In this document: positions 11,073 through 21,984 of the stretch, one piece after another | Layout of the letters: each line of letters begins with the position of its first letter | Numbering within the stretch: the first letter of the stretch is position 1 | Program-made: the position numbers and the translations under genes | Notes under the pieces: generated by a model | What the model was told of the DNA's origin: nothing | The model's database searches: none | What the model saw: the letters and a program-made list of their open reading frames with translations, nothing else | NCBI GenBank assembly: GCA_024803745.1 | Contig: JANJXV010000161.1 | Location: 1,128,001-1,192,000, forward strand | Direction of reading: 5' to 3' | Source of the DNA: Megascapheus bottae | Taxonomy: Eukaryota > Chordata > Mammalia > Rodentia > Geomyidae | Length of the DNA stretch: 64,000 nucleotides

Positions 11073-11239
11073 ATGTTGCTGTACTGTTGCCGAAGTTCAG
11101 GAAACTCGAGTCTCAGGCATGGAAGTTGTGGATGTCTTACTCGAAGATGTACATGCTAGATCATTGCCAAGCCACAAATCCAGTATAACAGAACTTTCTC
11201 TAAGAAGAAGGCCAGGAAAATCCAGGGCAACCAGATGAG
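11073..11239 (+). pseudogene. RalGDS-like first-exon copy, unit B (start kept)
   Basis: The only array copy that retains ATG at the expected start (MLLYCCRSSGNSSLRHG). It still meets the in-frame stop after RRCTC shared by the array copies. A GATGAG|GTAAAT donor follows at 11239/11240. It lies immediately before the poly(A) end of L1-C, so a transcript starting in X would run antisense into L1. Confidence 0.5.
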
Positions 11240-11299
11240 GTAAATTTCTAAGAAGAAATGTATTTGACCCCATCATCCTCCCCACACACTACAACTTTC

Positions 11300-13582
11300 T
11301 TTTTTTTCCATTTTTTTATTGTAATTAGTAAAAGGGTTAGATGATATTTGCCAGATAGAAGGTGCATTAATTCACATACATTGATACCCTTTCACATGTC
11401 TTGGTACCCATTTCCCTCCAACCCCACACCCCCCACCCGTCTTGGTTTTCCCCCCTTCCCTATCAAATTTCAAATATCCGAATACAAATAAATTCAATAT
11501 ATCCGATAACCAAGTGAGATACTATACCAATATGGGATAACCAAGGGACAGCAAGCGAGATGAGAGACAACATAGTACATTAAGGACAACAATCAATCAT
11601 TATATGGCTTTTGTGTCAATATCCTGGAGGTCCTTTCAATTAGCTTCACATTATATGGCCTTATATATGGCCTTTTGCTCTATTCACAATCTCTGCTAGT
11701 AGAGCCCAAGGTTTCTACTGATTATGACGAATGAGGGTAACCACTGAGCCTAAGTTCCTTTGAGTCTGGCTTACTTCACTTAATATGATTTGTTCTAAGT
11801 CTTTCCATTTCCTAACAAATGGGGCGATGTCATTCTTCTGACAGCAGCATAGAATTCCATTGTGTACAAATACCACAACTTGTTGATCCACTCATCAACT
11901 GAGGGACATCTGGGTTGGTTCCATATCTATGCTATGGTGAATAGTGCTGCAATGAACATTGTTGTGCTAGTGGGTTTAGTAGGCCCTTGTTTCTGGATTG
12001 TTGGGTAAATGCCAAGTACTGGAATTGCTGGGTCATAGGGGAGTTGTATGTTTAGCGTTTTGAGGGACTGCCGCACTGCTTTCCATAGTGGTTGAACGAG
12101 TTTGCACTCCCACCAACAGTGTAGTAGTGATCCCTCCTGACCACATCCCCTCCAGCATCTGTTGTCATTCGTTTTCCTGATCCTGGCCATTCTACCTGGA
12201 GTTAGGTGGAATCTTAGACTTGTTTTGATTTGCATTTCTTTTATGACCAGAGATGTTGAGCATTTCTTCATGTGTCTATAGGCCATTTTTGTTTCTTCTT
12301 CAGAGAAGACTCTCTTTAAGTCTTTGGCCCATTTTGTAATGGGATGGGTGTTACTTTGGAGGGTAGTTTTGGAGTGATTCAATTTTTTGAGTTGTTGATA
12401 TATTTTAGATATGAGGCCTTGTTCCGTTGTTTGGGTGGTGAAGATCTTCTCCCACTCTGTAGGCTTCCTGATTAGTTTACTAGCTATATTCGTTGCCATA
12501 CAAAAGCTCTGCAGTTTAATGCAGTCCCACTTATCCAGCCTTTCTCTGATTTGTTGTGATTCTTAGTCCTTATTAAGAAAGTTTCGACCTGTGCCAAGGA
12601 GGCCTAGTGTATCTCCTATTCCTTCCTGTAAACTTTTCAGTGTGTCAGCTTTTACCCCCACGTCTTTGATCCATTTGGAGTTAATTCTAGTGCAAGGTGA
12701 CAAAGAAGGATCCAACTTATTTTTGTGCAGGTGTTTAACCAGTTCTGCCAGCACAACTTGTTGAAGAGGCTATCTTTCTTCCATTCTATTTTTTTGGCTC
12801 CCTGGTCAAAGATTATGTGGCCATAGGTCTGTGGTTTAATATCTGGGTCCGCAGTTCTACTGCAATGGACTTCAGGCCTGTTCTTGTGCCAGTACCAAGC
12901 TGTTTTGAGAATTATAGCTCTGTAATAGAGCCTTAAGTTTGGAATTGAAATTCCTCCAGCGCTGTTCTTTCTGCTAAGAAGTATTTTTGCTATACGGGGT
13001 CTTTTATTATTCCATATGAAATTTTGAATTGCCACTTCTATTTCTTTAAAGAATGACATTGGGATGTTGATTGGTATTACATTGAATTTGTAGATAGCCC
13101 TTGGCAAGATTGTCATTTTCACAACGTTGACTCTTCCAATCCAGGAGCATGGGAGGTTTTTCCGTTTCCTTAGTTCTGCTTTTATTTCCTTTTTTAGGGT
13201 TTTAAAGTTTTCATCTAAACGGTCCTTTACATTCTTAGTTAAGCTAATTGCTAGGTACTTTATTTTCTTTGAGGCTACTGTGAAAGGAATTTCTTTCCTG
13301 ATTATTGCCTCGTTCCTCTCAGTGTTGGCGTAAAGTAAGGTAGTTGATTTCTGTGGGTTCATTTTATGGCCTGTTACCCTTCCAAAGCTTTGAATCAGCT
13401 CAAGGAGCTTGGGAGTAGAGTCTATAGGATTCTTTAAATACAGAATCATGTCATCTGCAAAGAGGGATAGTTTTATTTCCTCTTTCCCTACTTGGATCCC
13501 CTTTATGCTTGCTTCTTGCCTTATTGCACTGCCTAGGAATTCTAGTACTAGGTTAAAAAGGAGTGGAGGGAGTGGGCATCCT
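11300..13582 (-). mobile_element. L1 copy C, 5'-truncated, last unit of array 1
   Basis: L1 3' part: T run (poly(A)) from 11300, 3'UTR, and the C-terminal half of ORF2. L1 similarity ends abruptly inside the RT domain at GTGGGCATCCT (13582), followed by spacer sequence. It is distinguishable from B and E by many variants (for example GHKMNPQKSTTL versus [12 protein letters not shown]) and is nearly identical to copy F. Confidence 0.93.
11715..13582 (-). pseudogene. L1 ORF2 C-terminal half, copy C
   Basis: Starts mid-RT at the truncation and includes FADDMILY coding sequence (around 13440-13470), the thumb/linker and the zinc knuckle. Broken by a frameshift near 12720 (KNKLDP in place of KLKLDP), a stop near 12566, and TAG in the TIAKIW motif near 11927. 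The last stop is shared with copy F. Confidence 0.9.
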
Positions 13583-13659
13583 GAATGCTACCCCCTAGCC
13601 CTTTAATGCAAAGCTTTGGGCTGTGGCATTTTAAGCACAATTCAATGCTCTGTTTTTTG

Positions 13660-13765
13660 CTGTTTAATTAGAGGTAAAAATCTTATGGAATTTATTGCGT
13701 GGCTGATTTTGAACTGGAATCCTAAGTTCTCAGCTTATCTTGAGTAGCTAGGATTACAGTACTTT
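13660..13765 (-). mobile_element. B1-like SINE fragment
   Basis: Degraded inverted B1-type sequence with GAGTAGCTAGGATTACAG. Confidence 0.6.
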
Positions 13766-14874
13766 TACAACATGTATGCTCATACACATTGCTTCTGATC
13801 CAAACACTCATTGTTCAATTTAACTAACAAGATGTGAGGAACGATGATTGACTGTAATTTACTAGATGGGATTCTAGTGAGTATATATTTCCACTTCCAT
13901 TCTGAAGCCAGGGAAATGTTTCTGGTACATGTTTCAACTATCTCCCAAAGGGGAAATAATATGTGAGTACGTTTGGTAGTATTTCAGATAGGAGATGGAC
14001 TTTGGTGTTTGGAACCTGTTGGGCAGAGTGTATCAGCTGGGCTGTGATAACAGAGATGATGTTATAGACAGTAATATCTTCATCCCAGACAGACTTAATC
14101 CAGATCCTTGTATTTCAGGCCTTGAGTAGATAGAATTACAAGTGTGAGCTGCCACCACCACCTGGTTCATTTTGGAAACCTTAATTGCTTCTCATTTGTT
14201 CCTTTCCTTTTTTGGAAGATTGATCTAAGCTGGCTGATTGTGCATCACAATGAAGTGATTGGCCTCAGGAATTGCAAATATTTGTTTCATCAGCACGGAA
14301 TGAATGAAGTTGATCTAAACCCAATAGTATTTTCCTTCTGATAAATAGGGAACTTACTCATATCATTTTTCCTTGCCTTTGCTTTCCCAAAGCAAGCAAC
14401 ATGTTTCTTAAAAACTATACTTCATGAGAATATTATAATTAGAAGCTATCTTCTGCACCCTTCAGAATAGTCCTTGCATTTATAAACTTATATTACAATA
14501 TTAGGTAGAAGAATGGTGACTGTTAGTTTCATAACTACTTCATATGTTTTACTCTTTAAGGCTCATTAAGTCAAGAAGGGATTAAATACATTTATATAAA
14601 AGTAGAACATAGCTCCTGCTGATTTGATGTGTGTGCAGATGATACACAGATTTATTAGGATTACTCAAAAGTTTTCTTCAAATTTTCAGTAGTAGACTGC
14701 TATGCTAACTGGTAGGTGATAGTAATGATGCTGAAATTGTATGAATCAGGTATGAAGCAGAATTTCAGGGGAGAGTATTTGCTAGGGACTTAATTTCTAA
14801 GACGCATATCAAGAATATTGAACTACAACACCAAATGATGGAGGACTAAGCGTCACATTTTGTTGTTTTATGCA
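13766..14874. other. No gene seen; unique sequence
   Basis: About 1.1 kb of AT-rich sequence. It holds only a short B1-like piece at 14112-14165 (GAGTAGATAGAATTACAAGTG) and a 65-codon open frame (14144-14341) that is also open in the second copy but has no recognisable features. Confidence 0.6.
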
Positions 14875-14875
14875 A

Positions 14876-15082
14876 GTCCTGGGACTTGAACCCAGGGCCT
14901 GGGAACTGTCCTTAAAAGATTTTTTTTGCTTCAGGCTAGTGTTCTACCACTTTATCCACAGCTCCACTTCCAGATTTTTGGTAATGAACTGTAAATCAGA
15001 ATATCATGCAATTTGTTTGGGCTGGATTCAAACCTGATTCTGTGTAGATAGGATTCCAAGTGTGAGCGCACAGAGCCTGGCT
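14876..15082 (-). mobile_element. composite ID/B1 SINE
   Basis: Inverted: CTGGGACTTGAACCCAGGGC in the ID part and GGATTCCAAGTGTGAGC at the B1 end. Confidence 0.7.
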
Positions 15083-15094
15083 AGTATCATTCAT

Positions 15095-15326
15095 CATTCA
15101 AGTCATGGGACTGCAATTCTGCACCTGGGTCTTGTCACTGAGCTTTTCAGCTCAAGACTACTGCCCTATCCCTTGAGCCATAGGGCCACTTCTGGGTTTC
15201 TGGTGGTTAATTGGAGATAAGAGTCACATGGACTTCAGTGCCCAGGCTGACTTTGAACTGCTATCCTTGGATCCCAGCCTCTTGAGTAGCTACATTTACA
15301 AGTGTGAGCCACCATACCCGGCTAAA
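15095..15326 (-). mobile_element. composite ID/B1 SINE
   Basis: Well preserved inverted copy: TTTTCAGCTCAAGACTACTG, then GGTTAATTGGAGATAAGAGTC, then GTGAGCCACCATACCCGGC. Confidence 0.8.
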
Positions 15327-15339
15327 TTGTTTTTTAAGT

Positions 15340-15640
15340 TAATTTATTTTGTTAAGTCAATATATAGTTGGCATAGGGTTACATAAGTAATGAACATATT
15401 TCTTAAGAAAATCGTTATCCCCTCCCTCATTTTTCTCTGTTTTCCTACCCTCAGCCCCCTCTCCACCCAGATTGTTCAGTTCATTTCCGTTTAGTGTCTT
15501 CCAAGTATCACTGTTCAATTGGTTCACCCTTTTTCCTTTGTTTTTTTTTTTACCATTTTATTATACCCTCTCCATTCCCCAAATCACATAAACCTATGTA
15601 CAAGACACAGGGTACCCGAATTCAACACAGTGACTACAGA
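15340..15640. repeat. Interspersed repeat, perhaps an L1 3'UTR
   Basis: Low-complexity C/T-rich sequence with a motif (ACATAAGTAATGAACATATTTCTT then CCCTCCCTC) also seen in diverged form at 21985-22110. The recurrence and pyrimidine-rich end suggest an L1 3'UTR type. The family is not certain. Confidence 0.4.
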
Positions 15641-15749
15641 GAATAAAACTAAAGGGAAAAAGAAGAAAAGAGGTAAAAAGCAAAGAAAATGAAAGAACAT
15701 CATACAGTACCTTAGAAGCAACGACACTGAAAAAACAAAACATAAAACC

Positions 15750-15870
15750 TTGGGCTGAAAATGAAGCTTGCCTAGCATGTATGAAACCCTGGATTCCATT
15801 CCTCAGCACCACATAAACAAAAAACTGGAAGTGCCACTGTGACTCAGCTGGTAGATTTCTAACGTTCAGC
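15750..15870 (+). mobile_element. ID-like SINE
   Basis: AAGCTTGCCTAGCATGTATG and CCATTCCTCAGCACCACATA mark a plus-strand ID-like monomer, followed by the start of a second one. Confidence 0.6.
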
Positions 15871-15982
15871 ACAGAGTGTCTCCAAGTGACAAAAATCTGT
15901 CACATTTAAGTCAGGCTTCAAAACTTTGCTAGGAACCAGTTATGTGATTTGGAATAAAGTCCAGTTTTCAAAAAATCACTAG

Positions 15983-16215
15983 CCAGGCGCTGGAGGGTCA
16001 TAATTGTCATTCTACTAGCCAGGGAGAAGGTGATTCAAAGCCTTTTCAAGCAAAAAAAATGAAAACAAAAAAACTGTAAGATTCTACTCTCCACTTATCC
16101 ACCCAAAAACTAAGTGGAGTTGTGGCTAAAACTGGTACAGCATTAGCCTTGAGGAAAAAGAACTAAGAGACCTTGCCCAGGTCCAAAGTTCAACCTCACC
16201 ACCAAGAAACAAAAA
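15983..16215 (+). mobile_element. composite B1+ID SINE
   Basis: Plus orientation: AGCCAGGCGCTGGAGGGTCA (B1 start), A-rich break, then GTGGAGTTGTGGCTAAAACT (ID part). Confidence 0.6.
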
Positions 16216-16744
16216 AAAGGAGTCCAGATACCTTAGTTTAAAAAGTATATCTGGATATCTTAGTAGATTTTTCTGATCTTTCCTCATTCATCTCATGGAA
16301 CCACATAATCTTGAACCTGATCTGACTAAGAGCCTGCATTGTGCTTAATAAATTCATTCCACATATTCCAGTAGAATCTGGACAGCTAACAGCCACTTAC
16401 CACTGCTTTATTCTACGTTTAGGCCAGTATGACTTCATACCATCTACACAGTCAGCTATATCATCTTTCCAGAAGTATCATTGAGTGTAGAACACTCAGA
16501 ACTAAAATAATTGCATAAAGATGTAATAAAACCCCTTGATTCATTAAGAAAATTTCTGTACCACTTAGAGCAAGTACATTAGTGGTATTTACCTCTTGCC
16601 TCTTTTTTAAAAAAATTATTAACATTGAATTTTACATCATATTTCAAATGTCATGTTTAACCAACAAGTATTCAAGAAGGGAATCGCTATACAATCACTG
16701 GCACATAGATTTTAGAATATAGTAAAAATTAAGCTGAGTCTTTG
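16216..16744. other. No gene seen
   Basis: About 530 bp of AT-rich sequence without recognisable features. Confidence 0.5.
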
Positions 16745-17030
16745 TATGTCATAGATACAGATTAATCTATAATAAAACACATGTCTATAGAGTGTATAGT
16801 CTATCCTAGATTTTTATGTCTATGTAGTTATGTTTATATCTCCAAAATTATGTCCAGAACTTTGGGTATCAACTATTCAATCATCGCTCTACTACTGTTT
16901 GAAACTAATATCCATATATTAAGGATATCATGTACCTTTTGTTCCTTGGTCTTGACTTATCTCACTCAACAGGATTCACTCTAATTTCATCCACTACCCC
17001 AAAAATGCCATTATTATTTTTTTCTGTGCA
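16745..17030 (-). mobile_element. Old L1 3' fragment (outer)
   Basis: Diverged L1 3' sequence ending in TTATCTCACTCAACAGGATT, the equivalent of the L1 text near 4330. It appears to resume at 17525-17715 after an inserted younger L1 tail. Confidence 0.6.
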
Positions 17031-17035
17031 GATCT

Positions 17036-17522
17036 TGTTTTTATGTATTTATATTTATTGTAATTTATAGAAGGGTTACATTATATTCACCAGATAGAAG
17101 GTGCATTACTTCTCAAACTTTGATACCCCATGTAATGATATGGTCCCCATTTCCCGTCCCCTACCCCCAATCATTATCATTTCCCCCCTTCCCTATCCAA
17201 TTTCAAATAACCAATTAGGCACATATGAAATATATCAGAAAACAAGGTGAAATATTGTAACAATATGATATAACCAAGGGATAGCAAAAGAGATAAGAGA
17301 TCACATATTTCATTAAGGACAACAATCACTCATTATATGAGTTTTGTTTCTTTATCTTGGAGGTCCTTACATTTAGTGTCATACTATTTGTCACGATGTC
17401 TCTAGATTTTGTTCTATTGTAAATCTCTGGTAGCAGAGCCCAAGGTTTCTACTGAATTTGACAAATGAGGGAGACTCTTGGGCCTATGTTCCTTTGAGTT
17501 TGGCTTACTTCACTTAATATGA
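17036..17522 (-). mobile_element. L1 3'UTR insertion (middle)
   Basis: L1 3' end: TTATTGTAATTTATAGAAGG, CCAGATAGAAGGTGCATTA and a pyrimidine-rich block, ending in CTTACTTCACTTAATATGAT, as in copies A-F but older. It is flanked by similar text (TTCATCCACT...AATGCCATTATT) on both sides, which could be a diverged target-site duplication. Confidence 0.7.
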
Positions 17523-17524
17523 TT

Positions 17525-17600
17525 TTTTTCCTTTTCATCCACTTCCCTGAGAATGCCATTATTTTATCTTGTCGGTTGGCTATATATCATTCCATTGTGT

Positions 17601-17650
<50 letters not shown>

Positions 17651-17715
17651 ATCACATTTTTTGTAGTAGGGCATCTGGTTGTTTCCATCATCCAACCTCA
17701 TTTTCTACAGATATT
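17525..17715 (-). mobile_element. Old L1 fragment (outer, continued) with TG tract
   Basis: L1 text TCATTCCATTGTGTGTG followed by expansion into a TG microsatellite and GGGCATCTGGTTGTTTCCAT, which matches L1 sequence near 4470. Confidence 0.55.
17585..17650. repeat. (TG)n microsatellite
   Basis: Nearly perfect TG run that grew inside an L1 fragment. The second copy (59726-59786) has a different interruption pattern and is longer. Confidence 0.95.
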
Positions 17716-18850
17716 TTTATAGTCTCTTTTTTATTTTCAGGGTAATGTATAGATGGGTTAAGATTACATTTACAGGTAGTGGACTGCATTATTTCTCACA
17801 CATTTATTCCACTCCACATGTTTTTGTCCCCAGTTCCCTCTCCCCTCCCCTTCCCAATCATCTTGTTTCCCCCCTTCCCTTTCCTATTTGACATAAACAA
17901 ATAAACATATATACAATATCCCAGGGAAAAATCAGATACAGTAACAATCTGACATTAACCAAAGGGCAAAATAAGAGATGAGAAATAACATAGTAGATTA
18001 AGGACAAAAATCACACAAGATTAAGAGCAACGATGACACAAGATATAGCTCTTGTTCCCATATCCTAGAGATCCTTTCATTTAGTCTCATCCTATATGAC
18101 CTTATATACCTAGGTTTTTGAGTTATTGTAATCCTCTGCTAGAAGAGTCCTAGATGTGAACTAATTATTACAAATGAGGGAAACCATTGAGCTTATGTTT
18201 CTTTGGGTCTGGCTGCTTCACTTAATATGAATTTTTCCAAGTCTTTCCATTTCCTTACAAATGGGGCGATGTCATTCCTTCTGATGGCAGCATAGCATTC
18301 CATTGTGTATAAGCACCACATCTTCTTGATTCAGTCATCTACTGAGTGGCATCTGGGTTGGTTTCATATCTTTGCTATGGTAAATACTGCTGCAATGAGC
18401 ATCATTGTGGTAGTGGCTTTAGTATGTCCTTTTTTCTGGACAATTGGGTAGATGACAAGTAGTGGATTTTCTGGATCTTAGGGGAGCTCTATGTTCAGTC
18501 TTTTGAGGAACCACCACACTGCTTTCCCTAGTGGTTGAACGAGTTTACACTCACACCAACAGTGTAGGTGTGATCCCCCCTGGTCACTTCCCCACCAGTA
18601 TCTCTTATTAGATTTTTTGATAATGGCCATTCTGACTGGAGTCAGGTGGAATCTCAAAGTTGTTTTGATTTTCATTTCCCTTATTGCTAGAGATATGGAG
18701 CATTTCTTCATGTGTCTAAAGCCCATTTTAATTTTTTCTTCAGAGAATACTCTTTTAAGTCTTTAGCCCACCTTTTAATAGGATGGTTGTTTCTTTGAAG
18801 ATTTGTTTGGGAGAGATTCATTTTTTTCAGCTATAGATATATTTTAGATA
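17716..18850 (-). mobile_element. Diverged L1 3' end with ORF2 C-terminus
   Basis: 3'UTR (from about 17716) and the last part of ORF2. An open frame at 18478-18726 shows HMKKCSISLAIREMKIKT and a zinc-knuckle-like [11 protein letters not shown]. Clearly an older relative of copies A-F (for example SLAIREMKIKTTLRF versus [15 protein letters not shown]). Confidence 0.8.
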
Positions 18851-18882
18851 ACTACATATATTTTTGTAGAAAAAAGAATGGA

Positions 18883-19235
18883 AGCCATCATGCTGGCTCA
18901 CAACTTAATTTCAGCTACTTAGGAGGCTCAGGGCTTAGGATCACAGGTCAAAGCCAACCAGGGCCCTACAGTGTGTGAGATCAAACTCTGTGAACATACA
19001 ATGACTGTAAGAGGAATCTCACTGCCTGGGAATGTAGCCTAATGGTAGAGTGCTCACCTAGAATGCATGAAGACCTAGGTTCTATTCACCGGTACCGCAT
19101 ATTCAGAAAAAAGCTAGAAGTGGCGCTGTGTTTCAAGAGGCAGAGCACTCACCTTGGGCAAGCGAGTCCAATGAAAATGTCTAGGCCCTGAGTCCAAGCC
19201 CTAGGACTGGCAAAAAGAGAAAAAAGAGCAATCTT
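18883..19235 (+). mobile_element. composite B1 + dimeric ID SINE
   Basis: B1 part with CAGCTACTTAGGAGGCTCAG, then ID parts with TAATGGTAGAGTGCTCACCT and GAAGTGGCGCTGTGTTTCAA, and an A-rich tail. Confidence 0.8.
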
Positions 19236-19324
19236 ACTTAAGTAACAAGGAATGTACCCTATATTTATACAGACTGAAAAATTCATTAAGAAATTAGAAA
19301 ATATGTATAAAGTGCATAATTTCT

Positions 19325-19425
19325 TTTGTGTGTTGGCACTGGGTCTTCAACTGAGTGCTTCAGCTCTATCCCTGACCTTTTCTGCTCAAGGCTAGCACTC
19401 TACCAATGCAGCCCCAAATCACCTA
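19325..19425 (-). mobile_element. ID-like SINE fragment
   Basis: CTGCTCAAGGCTAGCACTCT motif in inverted orientation. Confidence 0.6.
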
Positions 19426-19640
19426 TCTTCAATTGAGATATAAGCGATGAATATTTCAGGGTGCTTCATGAAAAACATTTTTATAAATTGAAACTTTCAA
19501 CACAGTCTTATTTTAGTATGAATGTTGAGATGGGAAGAGACAGAAAAAGTGAAATGTTTCCTGATCCCCATAGAGAAGAGACTCAGCAGAACCACTGTGG
19601 TCTGCAGGCTTCTTTGTGAATTTTGTTTGCTTGTTTGATT
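19426..19640. other. No gene seen
   Basis: Short unique AT-rich stretch. Confidence 0.5.
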
Positions 19641-19645
19641 TTTGT

Positions 19646-19850
19646 CAATTGTGGGTCTTGAACTCTGGGCCTGGGCACTGTCCCTGAGCTCTTCAGCTCA
19701 AGGCTAGTGCTTTAATCTGTGAGCCACAGTGCCACTTCTGGTTTTTCTGGCAGTTAACTGGGTACTTTGGCTGGCTTTAAACTTTGATTCTCAGATCTTA
19801 GCCTCCTGAGTAGCTAAGATTATAGGTGTGAGGTACCATCACCAGGCTGC
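19646..19850 (-). mobile_element. composite ID/B1 SINE
   Basis: Inverted: GGGTCTTGAACTCTGGGCCT through TAGCCTCCTGAGTAGCTAAG. Confidence 0.8.
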
Positions 19851-20214
19851 TGCTCTGTTACTATGCAGGTTCTGGATCAAGAACTTCAAGTTCTTACTTC
19901 AATTTTTTCTTCTCTTGCCTGATACTCTGCCATTTCAACGATGCCCCAGTTCCTGGTCTTTGTTGGTTAATGAGAGATATTATGATTTTCTAATATTCAG
20001 AGCAATGATTATAAAACCCAGCATTTTACTTACTTGAATAAATTAAGAGACAGGACCTAGTGAGATGGAAAACAAAATTTTTTTTTCAAGTTGCTATCCT
20101 GTTCTAATGCATAAGTCTGGCTATTTTGCTTACACACAAATATGTATTTTACCAATTTCTACTCTATTTTTGCTTAGCTTAAAACCACCACTGCCATTTC
20201 ATAGATTTTGTTGT

Positions 20215-20483
20215 TGTTGTTTGGGGTGCTTGAACTCTGTGCCTGGGCTGTTCCTCAGATCTTCTGTTCAATGCCAGTGCTCTACTACTTTTGATTTGGC
20301 CAGTCCTGGGCTTGAACTCAGGGACTGAGCACTGTCCTTATATTTTCTCAAGGCTAGGGCTCTACCACTTCAGCCTCAGCACCACTTCCAGCATTTTTCT
20401 ATGTATGTGATATTGAGGAATTGAACCCAGGTTTTCGTGCATGCTAGGCAAGCACTCTACCACTAGGCCAAACTCCCAGCCCA
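20215..20483 (-). mobile_element. Two inverted ID-like SINEs in tandem
   Basis: A fragment at 20215-20292, directly followed by a fuller dimeric copy at 20302-20483 (GGGCTTGAACTCAGGGACTG, then TAGGCAAGCACTCTACCACT). Confidence 0.7.
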
Positions 20484-20529
20484 AAATTATTCATCATTAC
20501 TATTAGCTATCTTCTTTTTTTTATTATTG

Positions 20530-20755
20530 ATTCGTCATGTTGCTTGGACTTTGGGCCTGGACTGTCCCTGACCTCTTCAGCTCAAGGCTAGCGCTCTTCC
20601 TCTACAGCTCCATTTTTGGTTTCTGGTAGTTAATTGGTGATGTAAGTCTCACAAACATATGTGTCCAGGCTGGCTTTGGGCTTTGAACCAAGATCCTCCA
20701 ATCTCAGCCTCCATAGTAGGTAGAATTACATGCTTCAGCCAGCAGTGCCTGACTG
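20530..20755 (-). mobile_element. composite ID/B1 SINE
   Basis: Inverted composite copy, ending in CAGCCAGCAGTGCCTGACTG next to the TC tract. Confidence 0.7.
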
Positions 20756-20756
20756 T

Positions 20757-20886
20757 TTGATGTCTCTGTCTCTGTCTCTCTGTCTCTGTCTGTCTGCCTC
20801 TCTCTCTCTCTCTCTCTATCTGTCTCTCTCTCTGTCTCTCTGTCTCTCTCTGTCTCTCTCTGTCTCTGTCTCTCTCTGTCTCTCTG

Positions 20887-20952
<66 letters not shown>
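20757..20952. repeat. (TC)n / (TCTG)n microsatellite
   Basis: About 196 bp of pyrimidine repeat. The first part is interrupted by G; the last 70 bp are pure TC. The second copy (62897-63076) differs in length and interruption pattern. Open frames here are low-complexity artefacts. Confidence 0.95.
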
Positions 20953-20956
<4 letters not shown>

Positions 20957-21245
20957 TTGTAAGACTTTAATTGTGCACCTGGGCAGTGTCCCTGGGCTCT
21001 TCAGCTCAAGGCTACAACCTTAAACACCTTGAGCCACAGTGTCACTTCTGGTTTTCTGGTGCTTAAGTGGAAGTAACACTTTCATGCACTTTAGTGTCTG
21101 GCCTGGCTTTGAACTGTGATCCTCAGAACCCAACCTTCTGAGATCATTTCCAGCTTTCTTTTTTTGGTGTAAGTGGTACAGAGTAATTGAACACAGGGCT
21201 TTGTGCATACTAGGCAAGCAAACTACCACTAGTGTGCACTCAAGC
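20953..21245 (-). mobile_element. Two inverted SINEs
   Basis: Composite copy 20953-21150 (GGGCTCTTCAGCTCAAGGCT), followed by an ID-like piece 21150-21245 (TACTAGGCAAGCAAACTACC). Confidence 0.7.
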
Positions 21246-21281
21246 CTTAGATAAGGGCTTTCTTTTTCTTTTTCTTTTTTT

Positions 21282-21487
21282 CACTCATGGGGCTTGAACT
21301 CTGGGCCTGGATGTTTACCTTAAGCTCTTCAGCTCAAGGCAAGAGCTCTACCACTTGAGGCACATTGTCATTTTGAATTTTCTGGATTATTTGGAAATAA
21401 GATTCTCACAGATTTTTATGCCTGGGCCGTCTTTGAACCTCGATCCTCCAGGGTAGCTAGGATTACCAGGGTGAGCCACCAGTCACG
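21282..21487 (-). mobile_element. composite ID/B1 SINE
   Basis: GGGGCTTGAACTCTGGGCCT through GGATTACCAGGGTGAGCCAC, inverted. Confidence 0.75.
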
Positions 21488-21504
21488 GGCATTAAATTAT
21501 TATT

Positions 21505-21660
21505 TTTGCATGTCCTATGGCTTCAACTCATGGCCAGAGCACTATCCTAGGGCTTGCTCAAGGATAGCACTTTACTTCAGCCAGCCAACTCCCGGTCCAA
21601 ATAGGCCACTCTTGAAGCTAGAATTACAGAGATCGGCCATAATACTGGCATGTTGTTATC
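21505..21660 (-). mobile_element. Degraded SINE
   Basis: Weak similarity to the inverted ID-like consensus (GCTTGCTCAAGGATAGCACT). Confidence 0.4.
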
Positions 21661-21747
21661 TAAGTATATAATTTTTCTTCTATTTTTGATGGCTTTTCCT
21701 TAGTGTACATATTTCCTACATATTTTATGGAAAACTTCCTTCCCACT

Positions 21748-21955
21748 GGGGCCATAAGTTAAGCCTAGTGGAAGCGTTCTTGCCGAGCATGAATGAAGAC
21801 CCAAGTTCAATTCCTCAGCACAACATTGATAAAAAAAGATAAATGTGGTGCTGTGGCACATGTGATAGAACTTGCGCCATAAGAATAAACAAAAACAAAA
21901 ACAAGGATCGTGCTCAGGTCCTGAGTCTAAGCCCAGTACTGGCAAAAAAAATTCT
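21748..21955 (+). mobile_element. dimeric ID-like SINE
   Basis: AAGCCTAGTGGAAGCGTTCT and AATTCCTCAGCACAACATTG, ending in AGTACTGGCAAAAAAAATTC. Confidence 0.7.
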
Positions 21956-21984
21956 GCCCAAAGTAGACATTTAAACTTATTGTA

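Larger units (their letters stand above)
9911..11300 (+). repeat. X module, unit B (long form)
   Basis: As in unit A, but 1390 bp, with the 89-bp block at 10399-10487 present. A related block lies at 26400-26460 in the inverted X, so the long form is ancestral and A/E carry the deletion. Confidence 0.9.
13583..21879. repeat. Spacer, copy 1 of 42-kb tandem duplication
   Basis: Non-array sequence repeated almost base for base at 55706-64000, with an offset of 42121-42137 depending on microsatellite lengths. By eye the copies differ at roughly one or two bases per hundred, plus changes in poly-T, TG and TC tracts. The copy continues to the window edge, so the duplication extends further. Confidence 0.97.

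Noticed and set aside
1..13582. Long near-identical direct repeats as a CRISPR or bacterial-type repeat array
   Set aside because: Units are about 7.4 kb L1-containing blocks in a SINE-rich mammalian context; there are no short regular repeats with spacers.
17019..17570. Similar text around the inserted L1 tail as a definite target-site duplication
   Set aside because: About 30 bp with several mismatches is long for an L1 target duplication, and both sides may simply be L1 sequence; kept only as a possibility.
20730..21023. Open frame rich in Ser-Leu across the TC tract
   Set aside because: Pure microsatellite translation; the length and frame differ in the second copy.
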